64,000 nucleotides of DNA from Aquabacter sp040049275 (GTDB lineage: Bacteria > Pseudomonadota > Alphaproteobacteria > Rhizobiales > Xanthobacteraceae). The notes under the pieces were generated by a model. That model saw only the letters and a program-made list of their open reading frames with translations, searched no databases and was not told the origin of the DNA. A program made the translations under genes and the position numbers. Location: contig NZ_JBDZDT010000001.1 of NCBI RefSeq assembly GCF_040049275.1, positions 664,252 through 728,251 of the forward strand. The letters are read 5' to 3'. This document shows positions 42,857 through 52,714 of this stretch, piece by piece (the stretch's first letter is position 1; each line of letters begins with the position of its first letter).

Positions 42857-44794
42857 TCACCTCAACACACGCCCTCGCATCCCGGACAGCACTTCCTGCC
42901 AAGCCTTCGTCATGAAAAGCGAGCCCGTCACGTTGAGGTGCCCGCCATCATAGAAGAGCGGCACGCCGTCGGCGGCGGGCTGGCAGGTGTCGGCCGTGCA
43001 GAAGAGGGAGCGGGGCAGGAAGACCGTCACGTCCTGCCGGTCCTTGGCGAGGGCGAGCAATTCGCGCTCCATCGGCCCTGAAATCACGTCCGACCATGCG
43101 CGCGTCTCGCCGCAGACGCCATCGCCCACCCCCATGAAGCGCGTGCGGACGATGCAGCGGCCGCCGCCATTGCCGAAGCTGCCGATGGGGCCCACCAGAG
43201 CAACCGGCTTGCCGGCGGCGGTGATCTTGTCCACCGCCTCCCTCAGCTGCCCCATGGCGAAATTAAGGGACACCTCGTTCGTCCACTGGCCCGCAATGAT
43301 GACGAGCGCCACCTTCGGGTCGCCGAGGATGCGGTCCAGCGCGGCGGCGCGCAGCGCGTTGCAGGCCTGCAATTCCCGGCTCGCCAGAGGGCCGAGCTCC
43401 GGGGTCGGCGCCTGCGGCGCGCAGCCGGGCCGCGTGATCTGGAGGAAGCTGAAGCCGTCGGCACGCCCCAGGGCATCCAGAGCGGGGCCGTGCTGGTCCC
43501 CCTGGGAATCCCCCCACAGGACAAAGAGCGGCGCATCCGGGCTCGGGTCGCCGAAGCGGCAATCCACTTCCGGCGCCTTGGTCCGGCCGAGAAGGCACGC
43601 CTCCCGCCCCTTCCAGAATTCGTTCACCGTCGCTTCCGCCTTCAGGAACGCGGCGCTCCCCCGGCCCGGCAAGCCATTGGTGAGGATCATGATGGAGGCG
43701 AGCCCCACCAGCCCGCCCAGCGCCAGCACCCCGCCGCCGACGGTCGCCCATTCCACCCGCGCGGTGGAGGGTCCATACCGGCGGAACGGGTTCTCCACGA
43801 ACCGCCAGGAGAGCGCCGAGACCGCCAGCATGGCCGCAAACAGCCCCACCCCGTCCCAGAAACCCGGACCATGGAAGGTGAGGTAGCGGTGAAGGGCGAT
43901 GATCGGCCAGTGCCAGAGATAGAGCGAATAGGAGATGAGCCCGATGGCGGCGAAGGGCGCGAAGGAGAGGAGCCGGCCCACCAATGTCGGGCGTCCCTCC
44001 TCCCCTGCCCACAGGATCAGCAGCGCGCCGCCGGTGGGCAGGAGTGCGCTCACGCCGGGGAACACCACATTGTCGTGCCCGAACAGCGCGAGCGCGGCCA
44101 CGATCATGAGAAGCCCGGCGGCCGCCACGGCCTCGGCAAGCCTGCGGTCGCGCAGGCGCGGCAGAAAGCCGAGCGCCAGCACGGCGCCCATGAGCAATTC
44201 CCAGAACCGGCCGTTGGAATTGTAGAAGCCGGCAATGGGCCGCAGCACCGCATTGCGCGTCGCCACATAAAGCGACACCGCCATCAAGGCGAGGACGATG
44301 TAGGGCAGCCACCGCCTGAGGCGCGGATGGAATAGCACCGCCAAAAGAAGCGGCCAGACCAGATAGAATTGCTCCTCCACCGAGAGCGACCAGGTGTGCA
44401 GCAGGAAGAGTTCGTCCGGCGCCGCCCCGAAATAATGGGTGACGGACAGGAAATAGCGGTTGGCCAGGAAGATGGACGCCCATTTCAGGGATTCGCCATA
44501 GGCCTCCAGAAGCACCGGCGGCATCACCACCATGGCAATGATGGCGGTGACGAGCGCCACCGCGAAATAAGCCGGCACGATGCGCCGGATGCGCCGGTCA
44601 TAGAAACGCAGCAGGCTGAAGCGGCCTTCCCTGAGGTCCGCCGCCAGGATGGAGGTAATCAGATAGCCCGAGATGACGAAGAAGATATCGACGCCGACAT
44701 ACCCGCCGGGGATAAGATTCTCGTTCAGGTGAAATAGAACCACCGGCACAACCGCAAGCGCGCGGAGGCCGCTGATATCCGACCTATACTTCAT
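42857..44794 (-). CDS. Membrane acyltransferase with SGNH domain (OafA/YrhL type)
   Basis: A 645-residue protein. The first ~350 residues are the acyltransferase-3 domain with about ten spans, the start RSDISGLRALAVVPVVLFHL and the catalytic-region HTWSLSVEEQFYLVWP. The C-terminal ~250 residues are a periplasmic SGNH hydrolase-like domain with LWGDSQGDQ (nucleophile Ser) and DGGHLN (Asp-x-x-His). Such fused enzymes O-acetylate surface polysaccharides or peptidoglycan. It could modify the polysaccharide made by the genes at the left of the window, but it is 30 kb away. Confidence 0.93.
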   Translation of the reverse strand: MKYRSDISGLRALAVVPVVLFHLNENLIPGGYVGVDIFFVISGYLITSILAADLREGRFSLLRFYDRRIRRIVPAYFAVALVTAIIAMVVMPPVLLEAYGESLKWASIFLANRYFLSVTHYFGAAPDELFLLHTWSLSVEEQFYLVWPLLLAVLFHPRLRRWLPYIVLALMAVSLYVATRNAVLRPIAGFYNSNGRFWELLMGAVLALGFLPRLRDRRLAEAVAAAGLLMIVAALALFGHDNVVFPGVSALLPTGGALLILWAGEEGRPTLVGRLLSFAPFAAIGLISYSLYLWHWPIIALHRYLTFHGPGFWDGVGLFAAMLAVSALSWRFVENPFRRYGPSTARVEWATVGGGVLALGGLVGLASIMILTNGLPGRGSAAFLKAEATVNEFWKGREACLLGRTKAPEVDCRFGDPSPDAPLFVLWGDSQGDQHGPALDALGRADGFSFLQITRPGCAPQAPTPELGPLASRELQACNALRAAALDRILGDPKVALVIIAGQWTNEVSLNFAMGQLREAVDKITAAGKPVALVGPIGSFGNGGGRCIVRTRFMGVGDGVCGETRAWSDVISGPMERELLALAKDRQDVTVFLPRSLFCTADTCQPAADGVPLFYDGGHLNVTGSLFMTKAWQEVLSGMRGRVLR

Positions 44795-44915
44795 GAAGAG
44801 ACTGATTCTACCCGAGATACGCCCAAAGCGATCCTAAACAGGCGGACGCCGCTTGCCCATACTGGGCACTTCAACTTCGTGTTGGGTGGTATCAAGATAG
44901 GCAGAAACGCCTCGC

Positions 44916-45734
44916 TTATTGGGCGGCGGCCGCCTGTTCCTCCCGGCGCCGCAGGGTCTCCTGGCGCTTGGTCATAATGGAGGCGAACACCACGATCACG
45001 GTCACGATGCCGATCATCACCGTGCAGATGGCGTTGATTTCCGGCGTCACGCCCATGCGCACCTGCGAATAGATGCGCATGGGGAGCGTCGTCGCCCCCG
45101 GTCCCGTGGTGAAGGAGGAGATGACAAGGTCGTCCATGGAGAGGGTGAAGGCCAGCATGAAGCCGGAGACCACCGCCGGCAGGATGAGCGGCAAAGTGAT
45201 GATGAAGAAGGTCTTGAAGGGCGGGCAGCCGAGGTCGAGCGCGGCTTCTTCCAGCGAGCGGTCGAAGGTGACGAGGCGCGATTGCACCACCACCGCCACG
45301 AAGCACATGGTGAAGGTGATGTGGGCGAGCGTGATGGTCCAGAAGCCGCGCTCAAAGCCGATGGCCACGAACAGGAGCAGCAGCGAGAGGCCGGTGATCA
45401 CCTCCGGCATTACGAGCGGCGCATAGGTCATGCCGGAGAAGAAGGTGCGGCCGATGAAGCGCCCATAGCGGGTGAGCGCGATGGCCGCCATGGTGCCGAG
45501 CACGGTGGCGATAAGGGAGGAGACGAAGGCGACGCGCAGCGTCACCCAGGCGGCATCCAGAAGCTGCTCATTCTCCAGAAGCGACCAATACCATTGGGTG
45601 GAAAAGCCGCCCCAGACGGTGACGAGCCGCGAGCCGTTGAAGGAATAGATCACCAGCAACAGGATGGGGATGTAGAGAAAGGCGAACCCCAGAACCAGCG
45701 AGGTGACATTGAGCCAGGACAGTCCCCTGTTCAT
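44916..45734 (-). CDS. potI: Putrescine/spermidine-type ABC transporter permease (PotI-like)
   Basis: A 272-residue permease from the ATG at 45734 (ATGA overlap with the PotH-type gene). Six spans and the EAA loop EEAALDLGCPPFKTFFIITLPLILPA are present. It is the third gene of a PotGHI operon read leftward. Homology alone cannot separate putrescine from spermidine or other cationic substrates. Confidence 0.9.
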   Translation of the reverse strand: MNRGLSWLNVTSLVLGFAFLYIPILLLVIYSFNGSRLVTVWGGFSTQWYWSLLENEQLLDAAWVTLRVAFVSSLIATVLGTMAAIALTRYGRFIGRTFFSGMTYAPLVMPEVITGLSLLLLFVAIGFERGFWTITLAHITFTMCFVAVVVQSRLVTFDRSLEEAALDLGCPPFKTFFIITLPLILPAVVSGFMLAFTLSMDDLVISSFTTGPGATTLPMRIYSQVRMGVTPEINAICTVMIGIVTVIVVFASIMTKRQETLRRREEQAAAAQ

Positions 45735-46648
45735 TTCCCCGCCTCCAGCTGGCGCGCCTGGATGTTCTGGTAGATCACGATGGGCACCACCAGCACGATG
45801 AGCAGCAGCACCGCCACCGCCGATGAGGCGGTCCAGGAGCGGTTGACCGTGAATTCGGTCCAGAGGGACTTGCCGATCATCAGCGTGTCGGAGCCGCCCA
45901 GCAGGTCCGGGATCACGAACTCGCCCACCGCCGGGATGAAGCAGAGCAGCGCGCCCGCCGCCACCCCCGGCAAGGAGAGCGGGAAGGTGATGAGCCAGAA
46001 CGCCCGGATGGGCGGGCAGCCGAGATCCTCGGCGGCTTCCAGCAAGGTCGGATCCTGCTTCTCCAGCGCCGAATAGAGCGGCAGCACCATGAAGGGCAAA
46101 TAGGAATAGACGATGCCGATATAGACCGCGAGATCGGTGTTCAGGATCTCCAGCGGGGCATCGATCCACCCCAGCGACAGCAGCGCCTGATTGAGCAGCC
46201 CGTCCTGGGAGAGAATGCCGATCCAGGCATAGACGCGGATCAGGAACGAGGTCCAGAAGGGCAGGATCACCAGCATCAGCAGCGTCGGCTGCAAGGAGCG
46301 CGGCGCCCGCGCCATGGCGTAGGCGATGGGATAGCCCACCAGAAGCAGCAGGAGGGTGGAGACGGAGGCGATGATGAGGCTGGAGCCGTAGGCGTTGAGG
46401 AACTCGTTGTCCCAGCTCAGCACGTACCCGTAATTGTCGAAATTGAGCTGGGAGATGAAATCCTTGAAGCCCGCCCAGCCCTGCGAAAGGTCCAGGGTCG
46501 GGGAATAAGGCGGCTGGGCGAGCACGTCCTGCGACAGGCTGATCTTCAGCACGATCAGGAACGGCACGAGGAACAGTAGCAGCAGCCACAGATAGGGGAC
46601 GAGGATCACCACGATCCGCCCGATCCCCTTGCTTCCCGCCAAGGCCAT
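45731..46648 (-). CDS. potH: Putrescine/spermidine-type ABC transporter permease (PotH-like)
   Basis: A 305-residue permease from the ATG at 46648 with a strong purine-rich RBS (GGGGAGGGGG). It has six spans and the EAA loop LLEAAEDLGCPPIRAFWLITFPLSLPG. The PotG-type gene ends 11 bp upstream. Confidence 0.9.
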   Translation of the reverse strand: MALAGSKGIGRIVVILVPYLWLLLLFLVPFLIVLKISLSQDVLAQPPYSPTLDLSQGWAGFKDFISQLNFDNYGYVLSWDNEFLNAYGSSLIIASVSTLLLLLVGYPIAYAMARAPRSLQPTLLMLVILPFWTSFLIRVYAWIGILSQDGLLNQALLSLGWIDAPLEILNTDLAVYIGIVYSYLPFMVLPLYSALEKQDPTLLEAAEDLGCPPIRAFWLITFPLSLPGVAAGALLCFIPAVGEFVIPDLLGGSDTLMIGKSLWTEFTVNRSWTASSAVAVLLLIVLVVPIVIYQNIQARQLEAGK

Positions 46649-46659
46649 GGCCCCCTCCC

Positions 46660-47820
46660 CTATTGTCCGAGGACCACGCCGGCATGCGGCGTGAAGGTGA
46701 CATAGACCTTGTCCTCCCAGGTGATGGGGCGCTCCACCATGCGCGAGAGGTTGGGCTGGGAGACCTTGATGCGCGTGCCGCAGGGCAGCTCCACATGATA
46801 GATGGAGAGGTCGCCGAGATAGCCGATGTCCCAGATCTCGCCCTCGAAGCAATTGCCGGCGACGGCGTCGGGCGGGTCGAGCGAGATGCGCATCTTCTCG
46901 GGGCGGATGGCAAGCCAGACGCTGTCGCCCACCTTCGCGTCGCTGTCCTGGGCGATCTGGATGGGATGAGGCGTGATGGGGGTGGAGAGGCGCAGATCGC
47001 CGCCGAAGCAGCCTTCCACCTTGCACTCCATGATGTTCACGTCGCCGATGAAGTCCGCCACATATTTAGTGGCCGGCTGCTCATAAAGGGTGGCGGGCGG
47101 GTCCACCTGCACCAGCACGCCATGGTTCATCACGGCGATGCGGTCCGCCACCGTCATGGCCTCCTCCTGGTCGTGGGTCACGATCAGGAAGGTCATGCCG
47201 AGCTCCATCTGCAGGTCCATGAGCTCGAACTGTGTTTCCTCGCGCAGCTTCTTGTCGAGGGCGCCGAGCGGCTCGTCCAGCAGAAGCACCTTGGGGCGGG
47301 TCGCCACCGAACGGGCGAGCGCCACGCGCTGGCGCTGGCCGCCGGAGAGCTGGTGCGGCTTGCGCTTGGCAAAGGTCTCCAGCTTCACCAGGGCCAGCAT
47401 CTCTTCCACGCGCGCCTTGATCTCCGCCTTCGGCATGCCCGCCTGCTTGGGGCCGAAGGCGATGTTATCCTCGACGCTCATGTGCGGAAACAGAGCGTAG
47501 GACTGGAACATCATGTTCACCGGCCGCCTGTAGGGCGGCACGCCGGCAAGGTCCTCGCCGGCCAGCGTGATGCGGCCCTCGGTGGGCTCCTCGAAGCCTG
47601 CGAGCATGCGCATGAGGGTGGTCTTGCCGCAGCCGGAGGGGCCGAGAAGGGCGAAGAACTCTCGCTCGAAGATGTCAAGGCTGACATTGTTGACTGCGGT
47701 GAACTCGCCGAAACGCTTCACCACGTTTTCGAAGCGGATGAGGGGCGTGGCGGCGGGATCGGTCCAAGGTGAGAACTTGCGCCGAACGGCGCCGATGGTC
47801 TGCGTCCGCGCTTTGGCCAT
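46660..47820 (-). CDS. potG: Putrescine/spermidine-type ABC transporter ATPase (PotG-like)
   Basis: A 386-residue ATPase from the ATG at 47820; the frame extends upstream, but this Met is preceded by GGGG and fits the family. Walker A GPSGCGKTT, signature LSGGQRQRVALARS, Walker B VLLLDEPLGALD, H-loop VTHDQEEAM, and a C-terminal TOBE domain. The matching periplasmic binding protein (PotF) is not in this window; the next gene upstream is unrelated. Confidence 0.92.
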   Translation of the reverse strand: MAKARTQTIGAVRRKFSPWTDPAATPLIRFENVVKRFGEFTAVNNVSLDIFEREFFALLGPSGCGKTTLMRMLAGFEEPTEGRITLAGEDLAGVPPYRRPVNMMFQSYALFPHMSVEDNIAFGPKQAGMPKAEIKARVEEMLALVKLETFAKRKPHQLSGGQRQRVALARSVATRPKVLLLDEPLGALDKKLREETQFELMDLQMELGMTFLIVTHDQEEAMTVADRIAVMNHGVLVQVDPPATLYEQPATKYVADFIGDVNIMECKVEGCFGGDLRLSTPITPHPIQIAQDSDAKVGDSVWLAIRPEKMRISLDPPDAVAGNCFEGEIWDIGYLGDLSIYHVELPCGTRIKVSQPNLSRMVERPITWEDKVYVTFTPHAGVVLGQ

Positions 47821-47945
47821 GAGCCCCGCTGTCCCCTTCTCGCGTCCTGACCGAAGGCTAGCCCCCTCCCGCGCAACGCTCAAGTCTTGTGCAGGCGCAA
47901 AAAACGAGCGCACTGCGTCATGAACGCATCATATGAAGGCACGCG

Positions 47946-47989
47946 CGTCTCAGAGCCTGCGCGATTTCGAGAGCGCGGGCTCTGAGACG
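47946..47989 (-). terminator. Long hairpin downstream of the EF-G-like gene
   Basis: CGTCTCAGAGCC (47946-47957) and GGCTCTGAGACG (47978-47989) form a perfect 12-bp stem with an inner GCGC/GCGC pairing. It lies 16 bp past the EF-G-like stop in that gene's direction. There is no T tract, so the call rests on stem strength and position. Confidence 0.5.
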
Positions 47990-48005
47990 ATAACTCGCGG
48001 CCGAC

Positions 48006-50084
48006 CTATGTCGGCGCCTGCTGCCGGGCGGCCACCACCTGCTCGGCCTCCCGGCCCACAAGCTCCGCCAGATGATGAAAGCTCGCATCGAACGTGCCGA
48101 CGCCGGCGGTCACCGAGCGCAGCTCGATGATCAGGTCCGCCATCTCAGCTTCCGGGATCAGCGCCTCGACCACATCCCAGCCGGTCCAGCCCTCCCGGCC
48201 ATTGAAGCCGAGAATCTGGCCGCGCCGCGACGACACGATCGCGTTGACCTTTGCGGTGGCCTCGGACGGAGCCGCGATGCTGATGGCCAATACGGGTTCG
48301 AGAAGCACCGGCGCACAGCGCGGCAACGCCTCCGCCATGGCGATGCGGGCCGCCTGCTGGAATGCCATGTCGGATGAATCCACCGAATGGTAGGACCCGT
48401 CCGTGAGGGTGACGCGGACGTCCACCACGGGAAAGCCCAGCGGCCCCTTCTTGAGGGACGAAACGACGCCGGTTTCCACCGAGGGGATGTACTGGCGCGG
48501 AACGGCGCCGCCCGTGATCTTGTCCTCGAACACGAACCCATCGCCGCGCGGCAAGGGCGCGACATCGATCACGATGTCGCCGAACTGGCCGTGGCCGCCG
48601 GACTGCTTCTTGTGGCGGCCGCGTACCCCGGTCACGGGCTTGCGGATGGTCTCGCGGTACCCTACCTGGGGCGGCCGGGCGGAAATCTCGATGCCGAACC
48701 GCGATACGAGCTTCTCCACCGCCACCCGCAAATGCAGTTCGCCCTGCCCGCGCAGGATCATTTCGCCAAGCTCCAGGTCGTTCGCCAGAGCGAGCGAGGG
48801 ATCCTCCTCCACCAGCTTACGAATGGCGGCGCCGAGCCGCACGTCGTCCTTGCGCTCCCGCGCCCGGATCGCAAAGGCCATGACCGGCCGGGGCGGCGGC
48901 GGGGCCACGAGCGCCTTGGCGAGAGGGCCGAGCGACAGCGTGTCCCCGGTATTCACCGCATCAAGCCGCCCCAGCGCCACCACGTCCCCGGCCTGCGCCT
49001 CGCTGAGCTTCTGGCTCGCCTGCCCCGTCAGCCGGACGAGGCCGGAGATGCGCCCGCCGTGGCCCGAGGAGCTGGCCACGTTCGCCCCGTCCTGGAGTGC
49101 GCCGCTCAGCACGCGGACGACGGAGAGCTTGCCGGCCTGGCCTACATGAAGTGTCTTCAGCACCTGGGCAACGGGCAGCCCCTGCGCCGCGACGCCCAGC
49201 CGCCGGGCGGTGCCCGCAACGCCTGGAACCTCGTGACGCAGCGCCTTCATCAGGCGCCCCACCCCATTGCCGTTGAGGGCGGAGCCGATGAGCACCGGCA
49301 CTGCCAGGCCGTCACACATTTCGTGGGCGAGATCCTCGAAGACGCGCGCACGCTCCGGCTCGATCTCCTCGACCAATTCCTCCATCAGCCGGTCGTCATG
49401 CTCGGAGAGCCGCTCCAGCATGGCGTAGCGCACCTCCTTCTCCTCTGCGGCGGCATCGGCCGGGATCTCGACCGCGCGGGAAGGCGCGTGATCCTGGTAG
49501 AGGAAGGCGCGCTCCAGCGCGAGATCGACAAACCCCACCGCAGCGCCATTCCTGCGGATCGGCATGTGCCGGGGCAGCAGGGGGACGCCGGAGGCGGGCT
49601 GGAGCAGGGAGATGGCCTCTTCAATGCTCCGGGTCGAGGCGTCGATCTTGTTGAGGAACAGCAGCCGCGGGATGGCCTGCGCCTCCAGCTCCCGCAGGAT
49701 GACCTGAAGGGCCGGGATCTTCTTGTCATCCGCGTCGCACACCACCACGGCCGCATCCACGACCGGCAGTACGGGCTGCATTTCGGACAGGAACTCAATC
49801 GAACCCGGGCAGTCGATGAACGTATAGGCCTCGCCCAGGAAATCGGCGGCGGCGATATTCAGCTCGACGCTGATGCGATGGGCCCGTGCTTCCGCGCACG
49901 CATCGCCGACACTGTTTCCGGCGGCAACGCTGCCCTGGCGCTGCAGGGTGCCCAATCGGGCCAATATGGCTTCCAGAAGGGTCGTCTTGCCGCTCTGGAA
50001 CGGGCCCACGATGGCGACGCATCGCGGACCCGTGCGACTTCTCCCGGGTGAATGATCCTGGCTTAGGGTGCGGGCTTCCATCAT
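48006..50084 (-). CDS. EF-G-like translational GTPase paralogue
   Basis: A 692-residue protein with the EF-G domain order (G domain, domains II-V; the C-terminal elongation-factor fold ends with VTAGVGTFDASFHHLAELVG). The G1 loop is VGPFQSGKTT, G3 reads DCPGSIEF and G4 is NKID. The catalytic histidine after DxPG (normally DxPGH) is replaced by serine, and G1 departs from the canonical translation-factor form. This matches the EF-G paralogue group of alphaproteobacteria rather than the main elongation factor. GGGAGG lies upstream. Its exact job (recycling, stress translation) is not clear from sequence. Confidence 0.88.
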   Translation of the reverse strand: MMEARTLSQDHSPGRSRTGPRCVAIVGPFQSGKTTLLEAILARLGTLQRQGSVAAGNSVGDACAEARAHRISVELNIAAADFLGEAYTFIDCPGSIEFLSEMQPVLPVVDAAVVVCDADDKKIPALQVILRELEAQAIPRLLFLNKIDASTRSIEEAISLLQPASGVPLLPRHMPIRRNGAAVGFVDLALERAFLYQDHAPSRAVEIPADAAAEEKEVRYAMLERLSEHDDRLMEELVEEIEPERARVFEDLAHEMCDGLAVPVLIGSALNGNGVGRLMKALRHEVPGVAGTARRLGVAAQGLPVAQVLKTLHVGQAGKLSVVRVLSGALQDGANVASSSGHGGRISGLVRLTGQASQKLSEAQAGDVVALGRLDAVNTGDTLSLGPLAKALVAPPPPRPVMAFAIRARERKDDVRLGAAIRKLVEEDPSLALANDLELGEMILRGQGELHLRVAVEKLVSRFGIEISARPPQVGYRETIRKPVTGVRGRHKKQSGGHGQFGDIVIDVAPLPRGDGFVFEDKITGGAVPRQYIPSVETGVVSSLKKGPLGFPVVDVRVTLTDGSYHSVDSSDMAFQQAARIAMAEALPRCAPVLLEPVLAISIAAPSEATAKVNAIVSSRRGQILGFNGREGWTGWDVVEALIPEAEMADLIIELRSVTAGVGTFDASFHHLAELVGREAEQVVAARQQAPT

Positions 50085-50427
50085 GGCGATGACCTCCCAT
50101 TTGCAGTTTTCAGATCCTCTTCGAGTGGAGGATGCTTCTGCACAACAGGAATGCTCGTCCTAAGTTTCATCGGCCGCAAGCCTTCGGGTGCCGCTGCGGC
50201 GCGGATTCATTCGATGACCCGTCCTCATCCTCTCCGGCGGAGATGGCGTAGCGGCTGGCGGCGCGCGCTGCGACCGTTCGGAGAAAGCCGTGCCCCCTGC
50301 GCGCAAACCTCATCAGAAAGGATGATCGGCCGCCCTCCGATGCGCCCCGAGCGTCACGGACACGCTTGGCTCATTCTTCAGGGCAGGTTGCGCGCGCCCG
50401 CGCAGGACAGCAATCGGGGCGAACTCC
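50085..50427. other. Divergent intergenic region, no gene seen
   Basis: 343 bp between the EF-G-like gene (minus) and the DUF4910 gene (plus). Open frames here are in-frame shadows of the downstream gene's other reading frames. I see no convincing promoter hexamers or repeats. Confidence 0.5.
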
Positions 50428-51768
50428 GTGGATCAGATTTCGACCCAGCCGATGGCGATGACCGGGCAGGACATCCTTGCGCTGGTGCGCGACCTGTTCC
50501 CCATCTGCCGCAGCCTGACGGGGGACGGCGTGCGCCGGACGCTGGCGCGCCTCGCCGAAATCTGCCCGCTCGAGGTAACGGAAACCGCCAGCGGAACGCC
50601 GGTATTCGACTGGGTGGTCCCGCCGGAATGGAACGTGCGCGGCGCGACCATCCGCACCGCCGCGGGCGAGACGGTGGTGGATTTCGCCGACAGCAATCTT
50701 CATCTGGTGAGCTACAGCACCCCGGTGCGGCAACGCATGAGCCTTACCGCGCTTCGCCCCCACCTCCACTCTTTGCCGGAGAAGCCGGGCCTCATTCCCT
50801 ATCGCACGGCCTATTACAAGCCGGATTGGGGATTTTGCCTGGAGCATCGGCGTCTCGCGGCGCTGGCCGAGGGCGAATACGATGTGGAGATCGACACGAC
50901 CCTGGCCCCCGGCCACCTCACCTATGGGGAATGCTTCATTCCCGGCGCCTCGGATGAGGAGATCCTCATTTCAGCGCATGTCTGCCACCCCTCGCTCGCC
51001 AACGACAATCTGTCCTCGGTGACGGTGGCGGCGTTCCTCGGCCGGGCCCTTGCCGGCCGGCGGCTGCGCCATGGCTGCCGTATCCTCTTCGTGCCCAGCA
51101 CCATCGGCACCCTCACCTGGCTGGCGCGGAACGAAGCGCGGCTCGGCCGCATAAAAGCGGGCCTGGTGCTGAGCTGCATCGGCGATGCCCATGCATTCCA
51201 ATACAAGCGCACCGTCGGCGGGGCGGCGCTGATCGACCGCGTGATGGGCATCGTCTTCCGCGATCATCACCAGGACGCGTCCATCATCGACTTCTTCCCC
51301 TATGGCTATGATGAACGGCAATACAATGCGCCGGGCTTCCGCCTTCCCGTCGGCAATCTGTGCCGAAGCACATGGGGAGAATTTCCGCAGTACCATACCT
51401 CGGCCGACAATCCCCAGCTCCTCTCCGCCGAGGCGCTGGAAGGGTCGCTCGATCTCCTGCTGCAGGTCATCGAGACCATCGAGGCGGACCGGACCTATGT
51501 GAACCTGTCGCCAAAGGGCGAGCCGCAGCTCGGCCGGCGCGGCCTTTATGGGGCGATCGGCGGCGCCCAGAGCCCCAGGGACTTCCAGCTCGCGCTGCTC
51601 TGGCTGCTCAATCAGTCGGACGGGACGAGGAGCCTGCTCGATATCGCGGAGCGCTCAGACATGCCGTTCGCGCTTCTCGCCCAGGCCGCCGAGGCGCTGG
51701 AGGAAAATGGCCTCATTGCCGCCGTGGAAGCGGACCAGGGGGACCGGCAGCGCCATGCCTCGGACTGA
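50428..51768 (+). CDS. DUF4910 aminopeptidase-like protein with winged-helix tail
   Basis: A 446-residue protein from the GTG at 50428 (GGGGCGA upstream); ATGs at 50452 and 50458 are alternatives. The central region matches the DUF4910/M28-like zinc peptidase fold, with metal-ligand candidates in SAHVCHPSLANDNLSS and a later GFRLPVGNL segment. The C-terminal ~80 residues look like a winged helix. In other bacteria such proteins occur within polysaccharide clusters. It overlaps the next gene by 14 nt. Peptidase activity itself is not certain. Confidence 0.8.
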   Translation: MDQISTQPMAMTGQDILALVRDLFPICRSLTGDGVRRTLARLAEICPLEVTETASGTPVFDWVVPPEWNVRGATIRTAAGETVVDFADSNLHLVSYSTPVRQRMSLTALRPHLHSLPEKPGLIPYRTAYYKPDWGFCLEHRRLAALAEGEYDVEIDTTLAPGHLTYGECFIPGASDEEILISAHVCHPSLANDNLSSVTVAAFLGRALAGRRLRHGCRILFVPSTIGTLTWLARNEARLGRIKAGLVLSCIGDAHAFQYKRTVGGAALIDRVMGIVFRDHHQDASIIDFFPYGYDERQYNAPGFRLPVGNLCRSTWGEFPQYHTSADNPQLLSAEALEGSLDLLLQVIETIEADRTYVNLSPKGEPQLGRRGLYGAIGGAQSPRDFQLALLWLLNQSDGTRSLLDIAERSDMPFALLAQAAEALEENGLIAAVEADQGDRQRHASD

Positions 51769-52714
51769 CCTCTCCGCCCTGCGTGACGCGCGCATTCTGG
51801 TGTTCGGGGGAACGGGCTTCATCGGCGCCCATCTGGTGCGCACGCTCGCCGGGGCCGGCGCGCAGGTCGTGTCCGCATCGCGCAGCGCCGCGCCGGGGCT
51901 TGCCGGGGCCACCGCAGCCCGACCGGGCGCAATCCGCGTGGAGCGCTGCGATGCCAGCGACCAGGAGCAGGTGGTGCGCCTCGTGGGCAATGTGCGGCCC
52001 GATCTCATCTATCACCTCACGAGCGACAGCCGCGGCGGGCGCGAGCTCCACCTCATCCCCGACAGCATCCGCAACGATCTGATGGCCGCCATCCATGTGC
52101 TGCTGGCGGCCGCCAACACCAGCACGCGCATGGTGATGGCGGGATCGTTCGAGGAGCCCACTGGGGCGGCATCCGAGGCGGTTCCCTGCTCTCCCTATGC
52201 TGCGGCCAAATGGGCGGGCTGCGCCTATGCGCGCATGGCGGCAGCGCTGCACGGCCTGCCCGTGACGGTCCTGCGCCTGATGATGACCTATGGCCCCGGC
52301 CAGAAGGACTACAAGGTCATTCCCTATGTCATCCGCAAGCTGCATGCGGGCGAGCCGGCGCAGCTCTCCAGCAGCGCCCGCCTGCTGGACTGGGTCTATG
52401 TGGAGGATGTGGCCGAGGTTTTCGCCCGCGCCGGCGCGGCGCCCTGGGCCGGTGCCCAGTCCATCGACATCGGCAGCGGCCGGCTCATCCCGCTGCGGGA
52501 GCTGCTGAGCATGATCGGAGACATGATGGGCCGGCGCGACCTCCTCTCCTTCGGCGGCGCCGAGGAGCGCCCCATGGAGCGCGAAGAGGCCGCCGACACC
52601 TCGGCGGCCCTTAGCGCATTCGGCTGGCGGGCCCGCACGCCGCTGGAAGAGGGGCTCGCCAGGACAATTGAAGCCTACAGGCCCGCTTTGGCTCCCCCTT
52701 CGAATGCGGGCTGA
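51755..52714 (+). CDS. NAD-dependent epimerase/dehydratase (extended SDR)
   Basis: A 319-residue extended SDR from the ATG at 51755. The NAD-binding motif GGTGFIGAHL is at residues 19-28. The active-site YAAAKWAG holds the Tyr and Lys of YxxxK, and LRLMMTYGPGQKD is the sugar-epimerase segment. It overlaps the DUF4910 gene, so the pair is co-expressed. A nucleotide-sugar substrate is likely. Confidence 0.9.
   Translation: MPRTDLSALRDARILVFGGTGFIGAHLVRTLAGAGAQVVSASRSAAPGLAGATAARPGAIRVERCDASDQEQVVRLVGNVRPDLIYHLTSDSRGGRELHLIPDSIRNDLMAAIHVLLAAANTSTRMVMAGSFEEPTGAASEAVPCSPYAAAKWAGCAYARMAAALHGLPVTVLRLMMTYGPGQKDYKVIPYVIRKLHAGEPAQLSSSARLLDWVYVEDVAEVFARAGAAPWAGAQSIDIGSGRLIPLRELLSMIGDMMGRRDLLSFGGAEERPMEREEAADTSAALSAFGWRARTPLEEGLARTIEAYRPALAPPSNAG

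Noticed and set aside
44916..46913. An apparent 665-residue fusion that ends in the PotI-type protein
   Set aside because: The upstream half is an out-of-frame reading of the PotH-type gene; the PotI start at 45734 has the proper ATGA overlap.
44916..47820. A missing PotF as evidence of an incomplete transporter
   Set aside because: Binding-protein genes are often encoded elsewhere; absence in this window is not informative.
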